Of a DNA stretch of 64,000 bases, positions 1-9,504 are shown one piece after another. The DNA is taken from contig NZ_LLXO01000012.1 in assembly GCF_001484765.1 (NCBI RefSeq), positions 124,001 to 188,000 of the forward strand. The letters are read 5' to 3'. The translations under genes and the position numbers were made by a program. Positions within the stretch are counted from its first letter, which is position 1. Every line of letters starts with the position of its first letter. The notes beneath the pieces are model-generated. The model saw nothing but the letters and a program-made list of their open reading frames with translations. It was not told the DNA's origin and made no database searches. Source of the DNA: Entomohabitans teleogrylli (GTDB lineage Bacteria > Pseudomonadota > Gammaproteobacteria > Enterobacterales > Enterobacteriaceae).

Positions 1-275
1 ATTTATTGAATTTTAACTTCATATTTTTATTTTAGTATGTGATTTTGTTTTTTATTTATTTTTTATATAATTTGTTTTCATGGTGTAATCACCTGGAGCA
101 CATAGTAACGTGACATGGATAAATAAGATAAGTGGTCATATTCTGAATGCAATTAAAATGTATGAACTTATTGATATCCATCCGTATAATAGTTTTATGA
201 AATGCTTCATGCATGTATAAGTGAACCTTATCGTTCATGGATAGGGTTATTTTTAATAGATTTCTGGGGGATGAG
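1..275. other. AT-rich upstream region of the winged-helix regulator
   Basis: This leader is very AT-rich compared with the core genes that follow and contains no convincing open reading frame. It must hold the promoter of the regulator that starts at 276, but I see no clear -35/-10 pair. The base composition fits horizontally acquired, possibly H-NS-bound DNA; that is inference. Confidence 0.4.
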
Positions 276-842
276 ATGTCATTAAGCAGTATTGTTATAG
301 CTGATGAAATAATTTTTTATGTGAATGAAAATCGTCTGATTTCTCTGCATTCTGGCGGAGATGAAATTATCCTCAATGATCCTACGGCGCGCTGTTTTCA
401 GTTGCTGATTGAACGGTATGGAAAGGTAGTTTCAAGAGATGATTTTCTTGAAGAGGTATGGATGTCGAAAGGTATTGTTGTTTCACACAATACTTTCTAT
501 CAGAACATCTCCTTGTTAAGGAAATCACTAAAGAAAGCAGGAGTGACGCAAGATATTATCATTACTGTTCGGCGTAAAGGATTCACCCTCGCGCCAGGGA
601 CAGTAGTAAACTATGTGAAGATGCTTTCACCTGAGCAACTGGAGAGTAATGCAGAAAAAAATGGTGATGTAGTTGTAGAACTATTCAGTGATGAATTAGT
701 TAAAGATATGAAAAGCCTCCCTGTTGACAGCATAAAGAAAGGAGGAAGAGAATATCCCCTGTGTTTGGCGAAAGTAACGGTGTTGCTGTTAATTTTGTTT
801 TCTTTTCTTGAAGTTATCTCATTGTATTTAAGACATTTTTAA
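276..842 (+). CDS. small membrane-anchored winged-helix (CadC/ToxR-type) transcriptional regulator
   Basis: The predicted 188-residue protein has an N-terminal OmpR/CadC-type winged-helix DNA-binding domain at about residues 25-105, with the typical lead-in LNDPTARCFQLL, a GKVVSRDDFLEEVW segment and the wing VRRKGFTL. A short linker follows, and a single hydrophobic segment at about 163-182 ends the protein almost at once. It should therefore bind DNA from the inner membrane but has no periplasmic sensor domain, unlike CadC or ToxR. I chose ATG 276 because GGGGG lies five bases upstream; an in-frame ATG at 237 has no ribosome site. The gene is AT-rich, stands alone and has no recognised target. 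Family assignment is fairly sure; function is unknown. Confidence 0.75.
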   Translation: MSLSSIVIADEIIFYVNENRLISLHSGGDEIILNDPTARCFQLLIERYGKVVSRDDFLEEVWMSKGIVVSHNTFYQNISLLRKSLKKAGVTQDIIITVRRKGFTLAPGTVVNYVKMLSPEQLESNAEKNGDVVVELFSDELVKDMKSLPVDSIKKGGREYPLCLAKVTVLLLILFSFLEVISLYLRHF

Positions 843-1036
843 TTAAAAGTTTTTGAGGTTTTTGTGTTCAATCTCGTGTGGTTTATGATGTTTATTTATA
901 ATGAAAAGGCATGTTGATAAGCTAATGAATACATCAAAAAAATAGTTTTTTGCAGGATTAATTAAACATAAAAACAACAAATTTTTCTTGCTAATTGCTT
1001 TCAGTGAATTTTTTAATAGTCTGATCTTTATCATTA

Positions 1037-2065
1037 TTACTGCTGTTTTAGTTTCAGATCTATAGGGGTTTTATTGGGCTCACCGCCTATTTCCCGCGTC
1101 AATGTGGGAACCAGGTAGCCTGAAATACGTGCCAGCAATTGTCGCATGATTTGTTGTGCTTCTTCATCGCTGACCAAAAAATGCGCGGCGCCCTGTACTT
1201 TATCGAGAACGTGCAGGTAATAAGGCAGTATCCCGGTATCGAATAGCGCATTGCTGAGGCGAGCCAGTGTATCAGCACTATCATTTACACCGCGCAGTAG
1301 TACGCTTTGATTCAACAGGGTAATGCCTGCCATCCGCAACATGCGCATTGCTTTTGTGAATTCATCATCAATTTCGTTGGCATGGTTGATATGGCTCACC
1401 AGTAAAACCTGCAAGCGGGACGCCGCCAGGCGATCCACCAGCGTTTGTGTGATTCTGGCGGGAATGACTACCGGAAGGCGACTGTGAATCCGCAGACGTT
1501 TAATGTGCGGGATGGTTTCCAGTTGTGTGATAAGCCAGTCCAGTTCATGGTCTTTCGCCATTAACGGATCGCCGCCGGAGAAAATGATTTCATCAAGTTC
1601 GGTGTGCGTTGTGATGTAATCCAGTGCTATCTGCCAGTTGCGCTTATTACCCTGATTTTCCCCATACGGGAAATGGCGTCGGAAGCAGTAGCGGCAGTTG
1701 ACCGCACAACCGCCTTTCACAATCATCAGCGCGCGGTTGCGGTACTTATGGAGTAACCCCGGCACCTCATTGTGCTGTTCTTCCAGTGGATCGGTGCTGA
1801 ATCCCGGCGCAGTAAGAAACTCCGAGCGAGAGGTTAATACCTGACGTAACAGCGGATCGCCTGGATTGCCTTTCTCCATTCTGGCGATAAAAGCTCGCGG
1901 CACTCGCAGGGGAAACAGCTTGCGAGCTTCGCGGCCTGCCTGCAGCTCCGGGTTTGCTTCTATATTTAAAATACGCAGCAATTCGTCCGGATCGGTTACA
2001 ACATCGGCAAGTTGCGATAACCAATCTTCTCTGGATGGGGCGTTTAGGGTTACAATGTGTGCCAT
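1037..2065 (-). CDS. epmB: EF-P--(R)-beta-lysine synthase, L-lysine 2,3-aminomutase
   Basis: A 342-residue radical-SAM, PLP-dependent enzyme that converts (S)-alpha-lysine to (R)-beta-lysine for attachment to elongation factor P. The radical-SAM cluster motif CAVNCRYC is visible at about residues 120-127, followed by FRRHFPYG. The C-terminal [10 protein letters not shown] region carries the PLP-binding lysine in this family. Length matches E. coli EpmB. It is divergent from efp, with only 40 bases between the two start codons, so a substrate and its modifying enzyme share one control region. EpmA, the ligase of the same pathway, is also in this window at 8467-9444. Confidence 0.97.
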   Translation of the reverse strand: MAHIVTLNAPSREDWLSQLADVVTDPDELLRILNIEANPELQAGREARKLFPLRVPRAFIARMEKGNPGDPLLRQVLTSRSEFLTAPGFSTDPLEEQHNEVPGLLHKYRNRALMIVKGGCAVNCRYCFRRHFPYGENQGNKRNWQIALDYITTHTELDEIIFSGGDPLMAKDHELDWLITQLETIPHIKRLRIHSRLPVVIPARITQTLVDRLAASRLQVLLVSHINHANEIDDEFTKAMRMLRMAGITLLNQSVLLRGVNDSADTLARLSNALFDTGILPYYLHVLDKVQGAAHFLVSDEEAQQIMRQLLARISGYLVPTLTREIGGEPNKTPIDLKLKQQ

Positions 2066-2105
2066 TTTTTGGCTTAGCTACCAGTTAACAATTTCAGAGG
2101 GCCTT

Positions 2106-2672
2106 ATGGCGACTTATTCTAGCAACGATTTTCGTGCCGGTCTTAAAATCATGATGGATGGCGAACCGTATGCGGTCGAATCCAGCGAATTCGTTAAACC
2201 GGGCAAAGGGCAGGCATTTGCCCGCGTCAAACTGCGCCGCCTGCTGACCGGCACCCGCGTTGAGAAGACGTTTAAATCCACCGATTCCGCAGAGGGTGCG
2301 GACGTCATGGACGTCAACCTGACTTACCTGTACAACGACGGTGAGTTCTGGCACTTCATGAACAATGACACTTTTGAACAGCTGGCTGCTGATGCTAAGG
2401 CGGTAGGCGATAATGCAAAATGGCTGCTGGATCAGGCGGAATGTATCGTTACTCTGTGGAACGGTCAGCCGATCTCCGTGACGCCACCTAACTTTGTGGA
2501 ACTGGAAATCATCGATACCGATCCGGGCCTGAAAGGCGATACTGCTGGTACCGGCGGCAAACCTGCCACTTTGAGCACTGGCGCCGTGGTTAAGGTTCCG
2601 CTGTTTGTCCAGATTGGCGAAGTCATCAAGGTTGACACTCGCTCCGGCGAATACGTTTCTCGCGTGAAGTAA
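2106..2672 (+). CDS. efp: elongation factor P
   Basis: EF-P (188 residues) binds ribosomes stalled on polyproline stretches and promotes peptide bond formation. The modified residue is Lys34 in the loop KPGKGQAF, the site beta-lysylated by EpmA with EpmB product. The three-domain architecture and the C-terminal SGEYVSRVK match the enterobacterial protein. The start is ATG 2106, preceded by AGAGGG; a longer in-frame extension upstream runs antisense through epmB and is rejected. Expressed divergently from epmB. Confidence 0.98.
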   Translation: MATYSSNDFRAGLKIMMDGEPYAVESSEFVKPGKGQAFARVKLRRLLTGTRVEKTFKSTDSAEGADVMDVNLTYLYNDGEFWHFMNNDTFEQLAADAKAVGDNAKWLLDQAECIVTLWNGQPISVTPPNFVELEIIDTDPGLKGDTAGTGGKPATLSTGAVVKVPLFVQIGEVIKVDTRSGEYVSRVK

Positions 2673-2730
2673 TTCGTGAGGTTTGCGGCGTGGCACTGTT
2701 CACGCCGCCGCTCATTCGAGGGCAGGGAAG

Positions 2731-2862
2731 ATGAACCGAATCGTAACCTTTCTTTTTCTGGCGATGCTCAGCGGCGCGTTACTGAGTGGCTGCAACACGA
2801 CACGTGGCGTGGGCGAAGATATTAAAGAGCTGGGTGGAATCATTTCCGACGCCGCCAGCTGA
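2731..2862 (+). CDS. ecnA: entericidin A, small lipoprotein antidote
   Basis: A 43-residue lipoprotein with an N-terminal hydrophobic signal and the lipobox LLSGC, so Cys21 should be the lipidated residue of the mature peptide. After the Cys it reads [11 protein letters not shown], the entericidin signature. In E. coli EcnA is described as the antidote to the membrane-active EcnB. The start is ATG 2731 behind GGCAGGGAAG. ecnB follows 100 bases downstream, a tandem order shared with other enterics. It is shorter than most gene callers' cutoffs. Confidence 0.92.
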   Translation: MNRIVTFLFLAMLSGALLSGCNTTRGVGEDIKELGGIISDAAS

Positions 2863-2961
2863 TTTTCCTTTCTTTTAATAGCTCCTTTCGGCGCTGGCCG
2901 CAGTTTTTGGCTATGCTTTAAGAGGCATACACCAATAATCACGCCATAGAAGGAAGAGACT

Positions 2962-3108
2962 ATGATCAAAAAAGCCATTGCCGCGTTTTTCTCTGTACTT
3001 GTGTTTTCATCGCTGTTGACCGCATGTAACACCACGCGCGGCGTAGGCGAGGATATTCAGGAAGGTGGTTCGGCGATATCCGGCGCTGCCACGAAAGCCC
3101 AGCAGTAA
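2962..3108 (+). CDS. ecnB: entericidin B, bacteriolytic small lipoprotein
   Basis: A 48-residue lipoprotein with signal peptide and lipobox LLTAC (Cys22), then [11 protein letters not shown], closely parallel to EcnA. In E. coli EcnB is a stationary-phase, sigma-S-dependent lipoprotein that promotes lysis and is countered by EcnA. The start ATG 2962 follows AGGAAGAG. A possible sigma-S-like extended -10 (GGCTATGCTTT) lies near 2910-2920, upstream of this gene only; that is a weak inference. A hairpin terminator follows at 3119. Confidence 0.92.
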   Translation: MIKKAIAAFFSVLVFSSLLTACNTTRGVGEDIQEGGSAISGAATKAQQ

Positions 3109-3118
3109 TCGGGCTAAG

Positions 3119-3151
3119 CGGCACGGCGTCGTGCTGTGCCGTTATTTTATT
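3119..3151 (+). terminator. rho-independent terminator after ecnB
   Basis: CGGCAC at 3119-3124 can pair with GTGCCG at 3136-3141, with an alternative GCACG/CGTGC stem inside, followed by TTATTTTATT. This sits eleven bases after the ecnB stop codon. Confidence 0.7.
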
Positions 3152-3312
3152 GTGTTAACGTAACTGGCGGTTTTGGCCTTCGCTTGTTCTCTATTTTGCA
3201 GTAGTTACGTAATGTGAATTGCTCTGTTCATAGTCAATCAGGCAGCGATTGCGTTTGCTGGATGCTTGAAAATACCGCGCTGTCAGGTGAGAATCGAAAC
3301 CTGCATTCAAAC

Positions 3313-3369
3313 CTTACGGGACGACCCGTAAGCGTATCGACAAGCGGGGACGGCCCCATCTGTTCAGGG
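3313..3369 (+). promoter_or_regulatory. guanidine-II (mini-ykkC) riboswitch
   Basis: Two short hairpins with ACGR tetraloops lie directly upstream of the SMR exporter gene. Hairpin 1 is CTTACGGG-ACGA-CCCGTAAG (3313-3332). Hairpin 2 is GGGG-ACGG-CCCC (3346-3357). This paired ACGR architecture defines the guanidine-II riboswitch. The 3' arm CCCC of hairpin 2 can alternatively pair with the ribosome site AGGGG at 3366-3370, which fits the known mechanism in which guanidine binding frees the Shine-Dalgarno sequence. The gene it controls encodes a guanidinium exporter, so motif and context agree. Confidence 0.93.
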
Positions 3370-3377
3370 GAAACACT

Positions 3378-3695
3378 ATGTCCTGGTTCATTCTTTTTAT
3401 CGCTGGTTTACTGGAAGTCGTTTGGGCGATTGGCCTGAAGTATACCCATGGTTTCAGCCGTCCGGGGCCCAGCGTTGTCACTATCACCGCAATGATCATC
3501 AGTATTCTCCTGCTTGCCTGGGCGATGAAAACCCTGCCTGCGGGCACGGCTTATGCGGTATGGACCGGTATTGGCGCCGTAGGGGCGGCGACGGCGGGCA
3601 TCCTGCTGCTGGGGGAATCCGCCAGTCTGGCGCGTATTGCCAGCCTGGCCTGTATCGTTGTCGGCATTATTGGACTTAAGTTAAGCAGCCATTAA
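3378..3695 (+). CDS. sugE: guanidinium exporter, small multidrug resistance (SMR) family
   Basis: A 105-residue, four-helix inner-membrane protein of the SMR family, Gdx subtype (sugE/gdx). It starts [20 protein letters not shown]; the Glu at position 13 in LLEVVWA is the conserved ion- and substrate-coupling residue. Gdx proteins exchange guanidinium for protons. The guanidine-II riboswitch immediately upstream supports guanidine rather than general drug export. The last four bases overlap the end of the convergent blc gene. Confidence 0.95.
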   Translation: MSWFILFIAGLLEVVWAIGLKYTHGFSRPGPSVVTITAMIISILLLAWAMKTLPAGTAYAVWTGIGAVGAATAGILLLGESASLARIASLACIVVGIIGLKLSSH

Positions 3696-4225
3696 TCCTT
3701 TTCCTGCTTCACCCACCGTAATTGGTTAATAGCGAATCCCTGGCGGGCCGCCGCGCTGAGAAGCTCCTGTTTCACGTCTGCATTGATTGCCGGAGTGCGC
3801 GACAGGAGCCACAGATAATCGCGGTTTGGCCCGCATACCAGTGCATAACGATATTCGTTATCCAGGGCGATGACGTTATAGCCGCCGTAGAAGGGGCCGA
3901 AGAAAGAGACTTTCAGCGCCGCCCGCGTCGGTTTACCGGTGAATTTCGCTTTTCCGGTGCTTTGCTGCCAGCGCTGTTTATTCGGGTCGAAACCGCGATT
4001 AACCACCCGCAGTGTGCCGTCGTTGTTCAGGCTGTAGGTCGCGGTGACCTGTTCAAGACCTTTCTCAAAGCGATTTTCCAGCCGGGCGATTTCATACCAG
4101 GTGCCCAGGTAACGTTGCGCGTCAAAGTTTTCCACTACGGTAACGCCGCGTGGCGGCGTGGGGGACTGGCAGGCGGTAATCAGAACGGCGGCGCTAATCA
4201 CTGTTACAATCGGCCATATTTTCAT
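3692..4225 (-). CDS. blc: outer-membrane lipoprotein lipocalin Blc
   Basis: A 177-residue lipocalin. The signal peptide ends in lipobox LITAC, so the mature protein is lipid-anchored. The first lipocalin motif GTWYEIARL follows at about residue 41, and the conserved beta-barrel continues through [14 protein letters not shown]. In E. coli Blc binds lysophospholipids and fatty acids at the outer membrane and is sigma-S regulated. Convergent with sugE, as in E. coli. Confidence 0.95.
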   Translation of the reverse strand: MKIWPIVTVISAAVLITACQSPTPPRGVTVVENFDAQRYLGTWYEIARLENRFEKGLEQVTATYSLNNDGTLRVVNRGFDPNKQRWQQSTGKAKFTGKPTRAALKVSFFGPFYGGYNVIALDNEYRYALVCGPNRDYLWLLSRTPAINADVKQELLSAAARQGFAINQLRWVKQEKD

Positions 4226-4328
4226 GGTGATTTCCCGGTTATTTTCTGGCTAAGTGTAGAACAGGATCCCGGCAGTCAGGGATCGGCAGTGAATTTATTA
4301 TCATGATGTGCGTTTGAAGGAGAACAAT

Positions 4329-4790
4329 GTGGCGTGTATTTTTTGTCAAATAGTCGCCGGGCAGGCTCCCTGCCATAAGATTTGGGAAGACGATCGCCAT
4401 CTGGCCTTTTTATCTATTTTCCCCAATACCGAAGGGTTTAGCGTGGTGATACCGAAACAGCACCACCCCAGTTACGCCTTCGATCTTGACGATCGCGTTT
4501 TGACGGAATTAATGCTGGCGACCAAAAAAGTGGCCCGGCTGCTTGATAGCGCTTTTCCGGATGTTGGCCGCACCGGGATGTTTTTTGAAGGTTTTGGCGT
4601 GGATCACGTGCACAGCAAGCTCAGCCCTATGCATGGCACTGGCGATCTGGCGCAGTGGCAGCCGATTGAAAGCCGCCAGACCACGTTTTTTAGCCAGTAT
4701 CCGGGTTATCTGTCGTCTCATGACTGTGGGCGGGCGGATGATGAGAAACTGGCTGCGTTGGCTGCTCATATCCGCGCTTGCGATTGCTGA
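4329..4790 (+). CDS. HIT-family nucleotide-binding protein with altered histidine triad
   Basis: A 153-residue histidine-triad superfamily protein. It begins MACIFCQIVAG, with the Cys pair typical of HIT hydrolases, and continues into the conserved core (FPNTEGFSVVIPKQHH). The triad region reads DHVHSKLSPMHG: His93 and His95 fit the first and the catalytic middle histidines, but the third position is Lys97, not His. Many HIT proteins hydrolyse nucleoside phosphoramidates or dinucleoside polyphosphates; the substrate here is unknown. I chose GTG 4329 because AAGGAG lies seven bases upstream; a GTG at 4308 is also in frame. The gene sits between blc and frdD, where E. coli has ampC. Confidence 0.8.
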   Translation: MACIFCQIVAGQAPCHKIWEDDRHLAFLSIFPNTEGFSVVIPKQHHPSYAFDLDDRVLTELMLATKKVARLLDSAFPDVGRTGMFFEGFGVDHVHSKLSPMHGTGDLAQWQPIESRQTTFFSQYPGYLSSHDCGRADDEKLAALAAHIRACDC

Positions 4791-4811
4791 ACGACCGGTG
4801 ACGTTAATAAA

Positions 4812-4835
4812 AAAGGCCCGCCGCGGCGAGCCTTT
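4812..4835. terminator. bidirectional terminator between the HIT gene and frdD
   Basis: AAAGGC (4812-4817) pairs with GCCTTT (4830-4835) around a self-complementary CGCCGCGGCG core. On the minus strand a T-rich tract follows, so it can end the frdABCD transcript; on the plus strand it can end the HIT gene transcript. Confidence 0.75.
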
Positions 4836-4851
4836 GACATCAATGAACAGA

Positions 4852-5211
4852 TTAGATCGATACAATACCAATCAGCGTGACGACAGTCAGAATCGCTGCC
4901 AGTCCGTAGAATACCCACTTCCCGGAAGGGACATGGATTTTCAGGTCGTGCATACCATGGTGAATACGGTGCAGGCCGCACCACAGAGGCAGAACGATCA
5001 TCAGGAAGATGAACAGCCGGCCGATCCAGCTCTGGGCGAAGGCCAGAACACGCTCATAGCTTAGCGCGTCTCCCGGATATAGCCCCAGTGGCAGCATAAT
5101 GCCAATCAGCAGAACAATCACCGGCGCGACGATAGCGCCCCACATGCCGCCGGCGCCGAACAGACCCCAGAATACGGGTTCATCGGAACGTTTAGGATTT
5201 TGATTAATCAC
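4852..5211 (-). CDS. frdD: fumarate reductase membrane anchor subunit D
   Basis: A 119-residue protein with three hydrophobic helices, the same length as E. coli FrdD. Together with FrdC it anchors the catalytic FrdAB pair to the inner membrane and takes part in menaquinol oxidation. Recognisable segments include [17 protein letters not shown] and [16 protein letters not shown]. It is the last gene of the frdABCD operon, nine bases after frdC, and ends before a hairpin terminator. E. coli carries the ampC promoter within frdD; no ampC follows here. Confidence 0.97.
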   Translation of the reverse strand: MINQNPKRSDEPVFWGLFGAGGMWGAIVAPVIVLLIGIMLPLGLYPGDALSYERVLAFAQSWIGRLFIFLMIVLPLWCGLHRIHHGMHDLKIHVPSGKWVFYGLAAILTVVTLIGIVSI

Positions 5212-5220
5212 GGCGCCTCC

Positions 5221-5616
5221 TTACCAGAACAGAGCGACAAACAGAACGATTACGGTGACAAGAATCGTCACGGCCCACAATCCCTTAATGATGGGTTCCG
5301 GCCCCATCTTTTCATCTTTCACGATGATATTGGCCGCTTTCGGCGCCAGTTCAAACCAGGTTTTGGTATGCAGTAGCGCTGCCGCCAGAGCGATCAAATT
5401 AATGATCACCACGATGGGATTTTGCAAGAACCCGACAAACCCGGCCCAGGATTCCGGGCCATTCTTCAGGGAGAACAGTCCGCAGAGTAAAACAATACTG
5501 AACCAGACCGCCGGAACAGAGGTGCCTTCACGCAGCATATAGAAGCGATAGAAGCCTAACTTCTGCCACCAGTTGGGGGCCATGGTCCGTACATATGGCT
5601 TACGTTTCGTCATCAT
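5221..5616 (-). CDS. frdC: fumarate reductase membrane anchor subunit C
   Basis: A three-helix membrane subunit of quinol:fumarate reductase, 131 residues from the chosen start. Conserved blocks include [25 protein letters not shown] and [10 protein letters not shown]; Glu in the first block belongs to the quinol site region in the family. Three ATG codons stand in a row (5619, 5616, 5613). The middle one gives six-base spacing from AAGGAG and the E. coli length, so it is preferred. Confidence 0.95.
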   Translation of the reverse strand: MMTKRKPYVRTMAPNWWQKLGFYRFYMLREGTSVPAVWFSIVLLCGLFSLKNGPESWAGFVGFLQNPIVVIINLIALAAALLHTKTWFELAPKAANIIVKDEKMGPEPIIKGLWAVTILVTVIVLFVALFW

Positions 5617-5626
5617 CATGCACTCC

Positions 5627-6361
5627 TTAGCGTGGTTTCAGGGTGGCGATCAGGAAATCTTTCGCACTTTCGACTTTACCCTGCTGAATGGCAGCGGCGG
5701 GGTCGACGTGCTTCGGACACACCTGAGAACAGAAGCCCACGAAGGTACAGGTCCAGACGCCGTTCGGGCTGTTCAGTTGCGGCATACGCTCTTTCTGACC
5801 ATGATCGCGGCTATCCAGATTGTAACGGTGCGCAAGGGTAATCGCAGCCGGGCCAATGAATTCCGGATTCAGACCAAACTGCGGGCAGGCCGCATAGCAC
5901 AGACCGCAGTTTATGCAGCCGGAGAATTGGTGATACTTCGCCATTTGCGCCGGCGTCTGCTTGTTTGGACCCTGATCGGGCGTGCGTGGATTGCCGATAA
6001 TGTAAGGCTTGATAGTCTCGAGGCTCTCAATAAAGTGGGTCATATCGACCACCAGATCGCGCTCAATCGGGAAGTTGGCCAGCGCTTCCACCTTCATGCC
6101 GTTGGGGTAATCGCGCAGGAAGGTTTTACAGGCCAGTTTTGGCACGTTGTCGACCATCATGCCGCAGGATCCGCAGATTGCCATACGGCATGACCAGCGG
6201 TAACTCAGATCGGGCGCCAGATTGTCTTTGATGTAACCCAGCGCGTCGAGCAGAGAGGTCTGCTCATCCCAGGGAACATCATAAAAGGCGCTTTGCGGGG
6301 CGTTATCGGTTTCCGGATTATAACGCACCACCTCGATTTTCATGGTTTTCATCTCAGCCAT
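5627..6361 (-). CDS. frdB: fumarate reductase iron-sulfur subunit
   Basis: A 244-residue electron-transfer subunit carrying three clusters. The N-terminal [2Fe-2S] motif is CRMAICGSC with a later Cys. The C-terminal half has [12 protein letters not shown] and CSQVCP for the [4Fe-4S] and [3Fe-4S] clusters. It passes electrons from menaquinol, via FrdCD, to the FrdA flavin. Its start overlaps the end of frdA by eight bases, so translation is probably coupled. Confidence 0.98.
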   Translation of the reverse strand: MAEMKTMKIEVVRYNPETDNAPQSAFYDVPWDEQTSLLDALGYIKDNLAPDLSYRWSCRMAICGSCGMMVDNVPKLACKTFLRDYPNGMKVEALANFPIERDLVVDMTHFIESLETIKPYIIGNPRTPDQGPNKQTPAQMAKYHQFSGCINCGLCYAACPQFGLNPEFIGPAAITLAHRYNLDSRDHGQKERMPQLNSPNGVWTCTFVGFCSQVCPKHVDPAAAIQQGKVESAKDFLIATLKPR

Positions 6362-8144
6362 TCGCCGTCTCCTTCTTCTCGGCTTCTTCTGCTTCAGCGC
6401 CGTAGACGCGTTTTGCCGGCGGCAGTGTGGTGATCTTCACATCGCTGTATTCCAGGCGCGTTGTACCATCCGCATCGCGGAAAGCGAGTGTGTGTTTCAG
6501 GAAGTTGACGTCATCACGCTCGGTACATCCTTCGTCCAGACGCTGATGGGCGCCGCGGGACTCTTTACGCGCCAGTGCGGAGTGTGCCATACATTCAGCG
6601 ACGTTCAGGCCGTGGCCCAGCTCGATGGTGTACAGCAAGTCAGTGTTGAAAACGCTGGAGTTGTCGGTAATGCGTACGCGCTTAAAGCGCTCCTGCAATT
6701 CCGCCAGCTTGTCGACGGTTTTTTGCATTAGCTCCGGCGTACGGTAAATACCGCAGCCTTCTTCCATGCTGATACCCATTTCATCGCGGATCTTCGACCA
6801 GTTTTCGCTGCCTTCCTGGTTCACCAGTGCCTTCAGGCGCTGTTCAACATCATTAGCCTGGGCTTCCAGCGCCGCGTCATTGGCTTCCGGCGCGGTAGCA
6901 GCGCGTTCGATGGCCTGCTCACCGGCCAGACGGCCAAACACCACCAGTTCGGCGAGGGAGTTGGAACCAAGGCGGTTTGCGCCATGCAGCCCGACGGAAG
7001 AACATTCGCCAACCGCGAACAGGCCATTAATCCGGCTTTCACACTGCTGGTTGGTTTCGATGCCGCCCATGGTGTAGTGAGCGGTGGGGCGCACCGGAAT
7101 TGGTTCTTTAACCGGATCAACGCCCACGTAGGCTTTCGCCAGTTCACAAATAAAGGGCAGACGTTCAAGCAGTTTTTTCTCGCCGAGGTGGCGCAGATCG
7201 AGATGAACGACATCGCCGCGCGGAGTGGAGATCGTGTTGCCTTTACGCCACTCGTGCCAGAAAGCCTGGGACACTTTGTCACGCGGGCCGAGTTCCATAT
7301 ATTTGTTTTTCGGTTCGCCCAGCGGCGTTTCCGGACCCATACCGTAGTCCTGGAGATAGCGATAACCGTTTTTATTCACCAGAATACCGCCTTCACCGCG
7401 GCAGCCTTCAGTCATCAGAATACCGGAGCCCGGCAGGCCGGTGGGGTGATACTGTACAAATTCCATATCGCGCAGCGGTATGCCGTGACTCAGCGCCATC
7501 CCCATACCATCGCCGGTAACAATGCCGCCGTTAGTGTTGTAGCGATAGACGCGCCCGGCGCCGCCGGTCGCCAGCACGACGGCGTTAGCGCGAATTTGCA
7601 CCAGCGTACCTTCCATCATACTCATGGCGACCAGGCCGCGGGCGTGGCCATCATCTACCAGAATATCCAGAACAAAGTGCTCATCGAAACGCTGAATCTG
7701 GGGGAATTGCAGGGAGGTCTGGAACAGAGTATGAAGCATATGGAAGCCGGTTTTATCTGCGGCGAACCATGTGCGTTCGATCTTCATACCACCAAAACGC
7801 CGCACGTTGACAGCGCCATCCGGCTTACGGCTCCAGGGACATCCCCACTGCTCAAGCTGGGTCATCTCTGTCGGACAGTGGTGAACGAAATAGTCCACGA
7901 CGTCCTGCTCGCAGAGCCAGTCTCCTCCGGCAACCGTGTCATGAAAATGGTATTCGTAGCTGTCGTGGTCCTGAGTGACAGCTGCGGAACCGCCTTCGGC
8001 AGCAACGGTATGGCTACGCATTGGGTAGACTTTCGATATCAGAGCAATTTTTGCCTGAGGGTTAGCCTGCGCCGCCGCAATTGCGGTTCGCAGACCAGCT
8101 CCGCCAGCACCAATAATGGCGAGATCGGCTTGAAAAGTTTGCAC
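6354..8144 (-). CDS. frdA: fumarate reductase flavoprotein subunit
   Basis: The 596-residue catalytic subunit with covalently bound FAD, reducing fumarate to succinate in anaerobic respiration. The dinucleotide fold [16 protein letters not shown] is at the N terminus. The [16 protein letters not shown] segment contains the FAD-linking His, and [11 protein letters not shown] and [10 protein letters not shown] belong to the active site. The start is GTG 8144, placed after GGAGGAATGTC as in E. coli; a longer in-frame extension to 8204 lies in the promoter region and is rejected. First gene of frdABCD. Confidence 0.98.
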   Translation of the reverse strand: MQTFQADLAIIGAGGAGLRTAIAAAQANPQAKIALISKVYPMRSHTVAAEGGSAAVTQDHDSYEYHFHDTVAGGDWLCEQDVVDYFVHHCPTEMTQLEQWGCPWSRKPDGAVNVRRFGGMKIERTWFAADKTGFHMLHTLFQTSLQFPQIQRFDEHFVLDILVDDGHARGLVAMSMMEGTLVQIRANAVVLATGGAGRVYRYNTNGGIVTGDGMGMALSHGIPLRDMEFVQYHPTGLPGSGILMTEGCRGEGGILVNKNGYRYLQDYGMGPETPLGEPKNKYMELGPRDKVSQAFWHEWRKGNTISTPRGDVVHLDLRHLGEKKLLERLPFICELAKAYVGVDPVKEPIPVRPTAHYTMGGIETNQQCESRINGLFAVGECSSVGLHGANRLGSNSLAELVVFGRLAGEQAIERAATAPEANDAALEAQANDVEQRLKALVNQEGSENWSKIRDEMGISMEEGCGIYRTPELMQKTVDKLAELQERFKRVRITDNSSVFNTDLLYTIELGHGLNVAECMAHSALARKESRGAHQRLDEGCTERDDVNFLKHTLAFRDADGTTRLEYSDVKITTLPPAKRVYGAEAEEAEKKETANG

Positions 8145-8260
8145 GACATTCCTCCAGTTTTTTTGTTGTTCCACAATGATGTTCTGCTCAAAGGTATAGA
8201 CCACCGAGGAAGATGCTGCTCATTGCGGAATGGGTTCCACTGCTCCTTCATGGGGACAGT

Positions 8261-8301
8261 AGTATAACCGGGGGGATCCTGTGGAAATTTGACGCGTTCG
8301 A
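8261..8301 (-). promoter_or_regulatory. FNR-type promoter of frdABCD
   Basis: Read on the minus strand, TCGAACGCGTCAAA (8301-8288) resembles an FNR site and aligns with the E. coli frd site. TATACT (8266-8261) is a good -10 element, centred about 31 bases downstream. That spacing puts the FNR site near -41.5, the standard class II activator position, with transcription starting near 8253. The rest of the 8145-8466 interval between frdA and epmA shows no gene; it must also hold the epmA promoter, which I could not place. Confidence 0.7.
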
Positions 8302-8466
8302 TTATTTTGTTGTTCTCGATCCTGAATTATCACCTTTGTTGATGATTTTGTGGAATGAATCATTGTTTTGAATAAATGTATCTTTGTCGTTTGACTGTGC
8401 AAAATTTGTCTCTGTGGCTGGATCCGAGTAGACTTCCGGGCCTTGTCTGAATCAGGAGAAAAGATT

Positions 8467-9444
8467 ATGAGCGAAGCGGCCCTCTGGCAGCCGAGCGCTT
8501 CCATCCCCAATTTACTTAAGCGCGCTCAATTGGTTGCGGAGATACGACGCTTTTTTTGCGACCGCGGCGTACTGGAGGTGGAAACCCCTTGCATGAGCCA
8601 GGCAACGGTAACGGATGTACATATGTTTCCGTTCGAAACCCGTTTCGTCGGTCCCGGTCACTCCTCAGGCATGAATCTCTATTTGATGACCAGCCCGGAA
8701 TACCACATGAAGCGCCTGCTGGCCGCCGGATGTGGTCCGATCTACCAAATCTGCCGCAATTTCCGTAATGAAGAGATGGGGCGGCACCATAACCCGGAAT
8801 TTACCATGCTGGAGTGGTATCGCCCGCACTACGACATGTATCGCCTGATGAACGAAGTGGACGATCTGTTGCAGCAGGTGCTGGAGTGCGATGCGGCGGA
8901 AAGCCTCTCCTATCAGCAGGCGTTTTTGCGTCACCTTGAGATCGATCCGCTGTCGGCGGACAAAACCCAACTGCGCGAAGTGGCGGCGAAGTTGGATCTC
9001 AGTAATATTGCTGATGTGGAAGAAGATCGCGACACGCTGCTGCAACTGCTGTTCACGATGGGCGTGGAGCCAAAGATAGGCAAAGAACGCCCTGCTTTTA
9101 TATACCACTTCCCGGCCACCCAGGCGGCGCTGGCGCAGATCAGCGCGGAAGACCATCGTGTGGCGGAGCGGTTTGAGGTTTACTTCAGGGGAATTGAGCT
9201 GGCGAATGGTTTCCATGAATTGACCGATGCCCGGGAGCAGCAGCAGCGTTTCGAGCAGGATAATCGTAAGCGAGCGGCTCGCGGCTTACCGCAGCAGCCG
9301 ATCGATCACCACTTACTGGAAGCCTTGCAGGCGGGAATGCCGGATTGTTCCGGCGTGGCGTTGGGTGTGGATCGCCTGATCATGCTGGCGCTGAATGCGG
9401 AACGCCTGTCAGAGGTGATTGCCTTTACGGTGGATCGCGCCTGA
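8467..9444 (+). CDS. epmA: elongation factor P--(R)-beta-lysine ligase
   Basis: A 325-residue class II aminoacyl-tRNA-synthetase paralogue (PoxA/GenX) that activates (R)-beta-lysine with ATP and attaches it to Lys34 of EF-P. Motif 2 is seen as [19 protein letters not shown] and motif 3 as [13 protein letters not shown]; the tRNA-binding N-terminal domain of LysRS is absent. The start is ATG 8467, after AGGAGA with six-base spacing; an upstream in-frame ATG at 8443 has no ribosome site. Its substrates are encoded at 1037-2672. Confidence 0.97.
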   Translation: MSEAALWQPSASIPNLLKRAQLVAEIRRFFCDRGVLEVETPCMSQATVTDVHMFPFETRFVGPGHSSGMNLYLMTSPEYHMKRLLAAGCGPIYQICRNFRNEEMGRHHNPEFTMLEWYRPHYDMYRLMNEVDDLLQQVLECDAAESLSYQQAFLRHLEIDPLSADKTQLREVAAKLDLSNIADVEEDRDTLLQLLFTMGVEPKIGKERPAFIYHFPATQAALAQISAEDHRVAERFEVYFRGIELANGFHELTDAREQQQRFEQDNRKRAARGLPQQPIDHHLLEALQAGMPDCSGVALGVDRLIMLALNAERLSEVIAFTVDRA

Positions 9445-9476
9445 TAACCGCGACCGCTGGCGATGTAAAAAAGTAA

Positions 9477-9500
9477 AACGCCCTCCGACCGGAGGGCGTT
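9477..9500. terminator. bidirectional terminator between epmA and mscM
   Basis: AACGCCCTCCG pairs with CGGAGGGCGTT around a two-base loop centre, giving a strong GC-rich hairpin in the gap between the convergent epmA and mscM genes. Short A/T runs flank it on both sides. Confidence 0.85.
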
Positions 9501-9504
9501 GCGT

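Noticed and set aside
843-1034. Minus-strand AT-rich frame of 63 codons between the regulator and epmB
   Set aside because: No ribosome site, biased only by A/T-rich composition, no family features, and it fills the 3' end region of a converging gene pair.
4329-5211. Search for ampC and its attenuator next to frdD
   Set aside because: No beta-lactamase motif (SxxK, YxN, KTG) is present; the slot holds the HIT-family gene.
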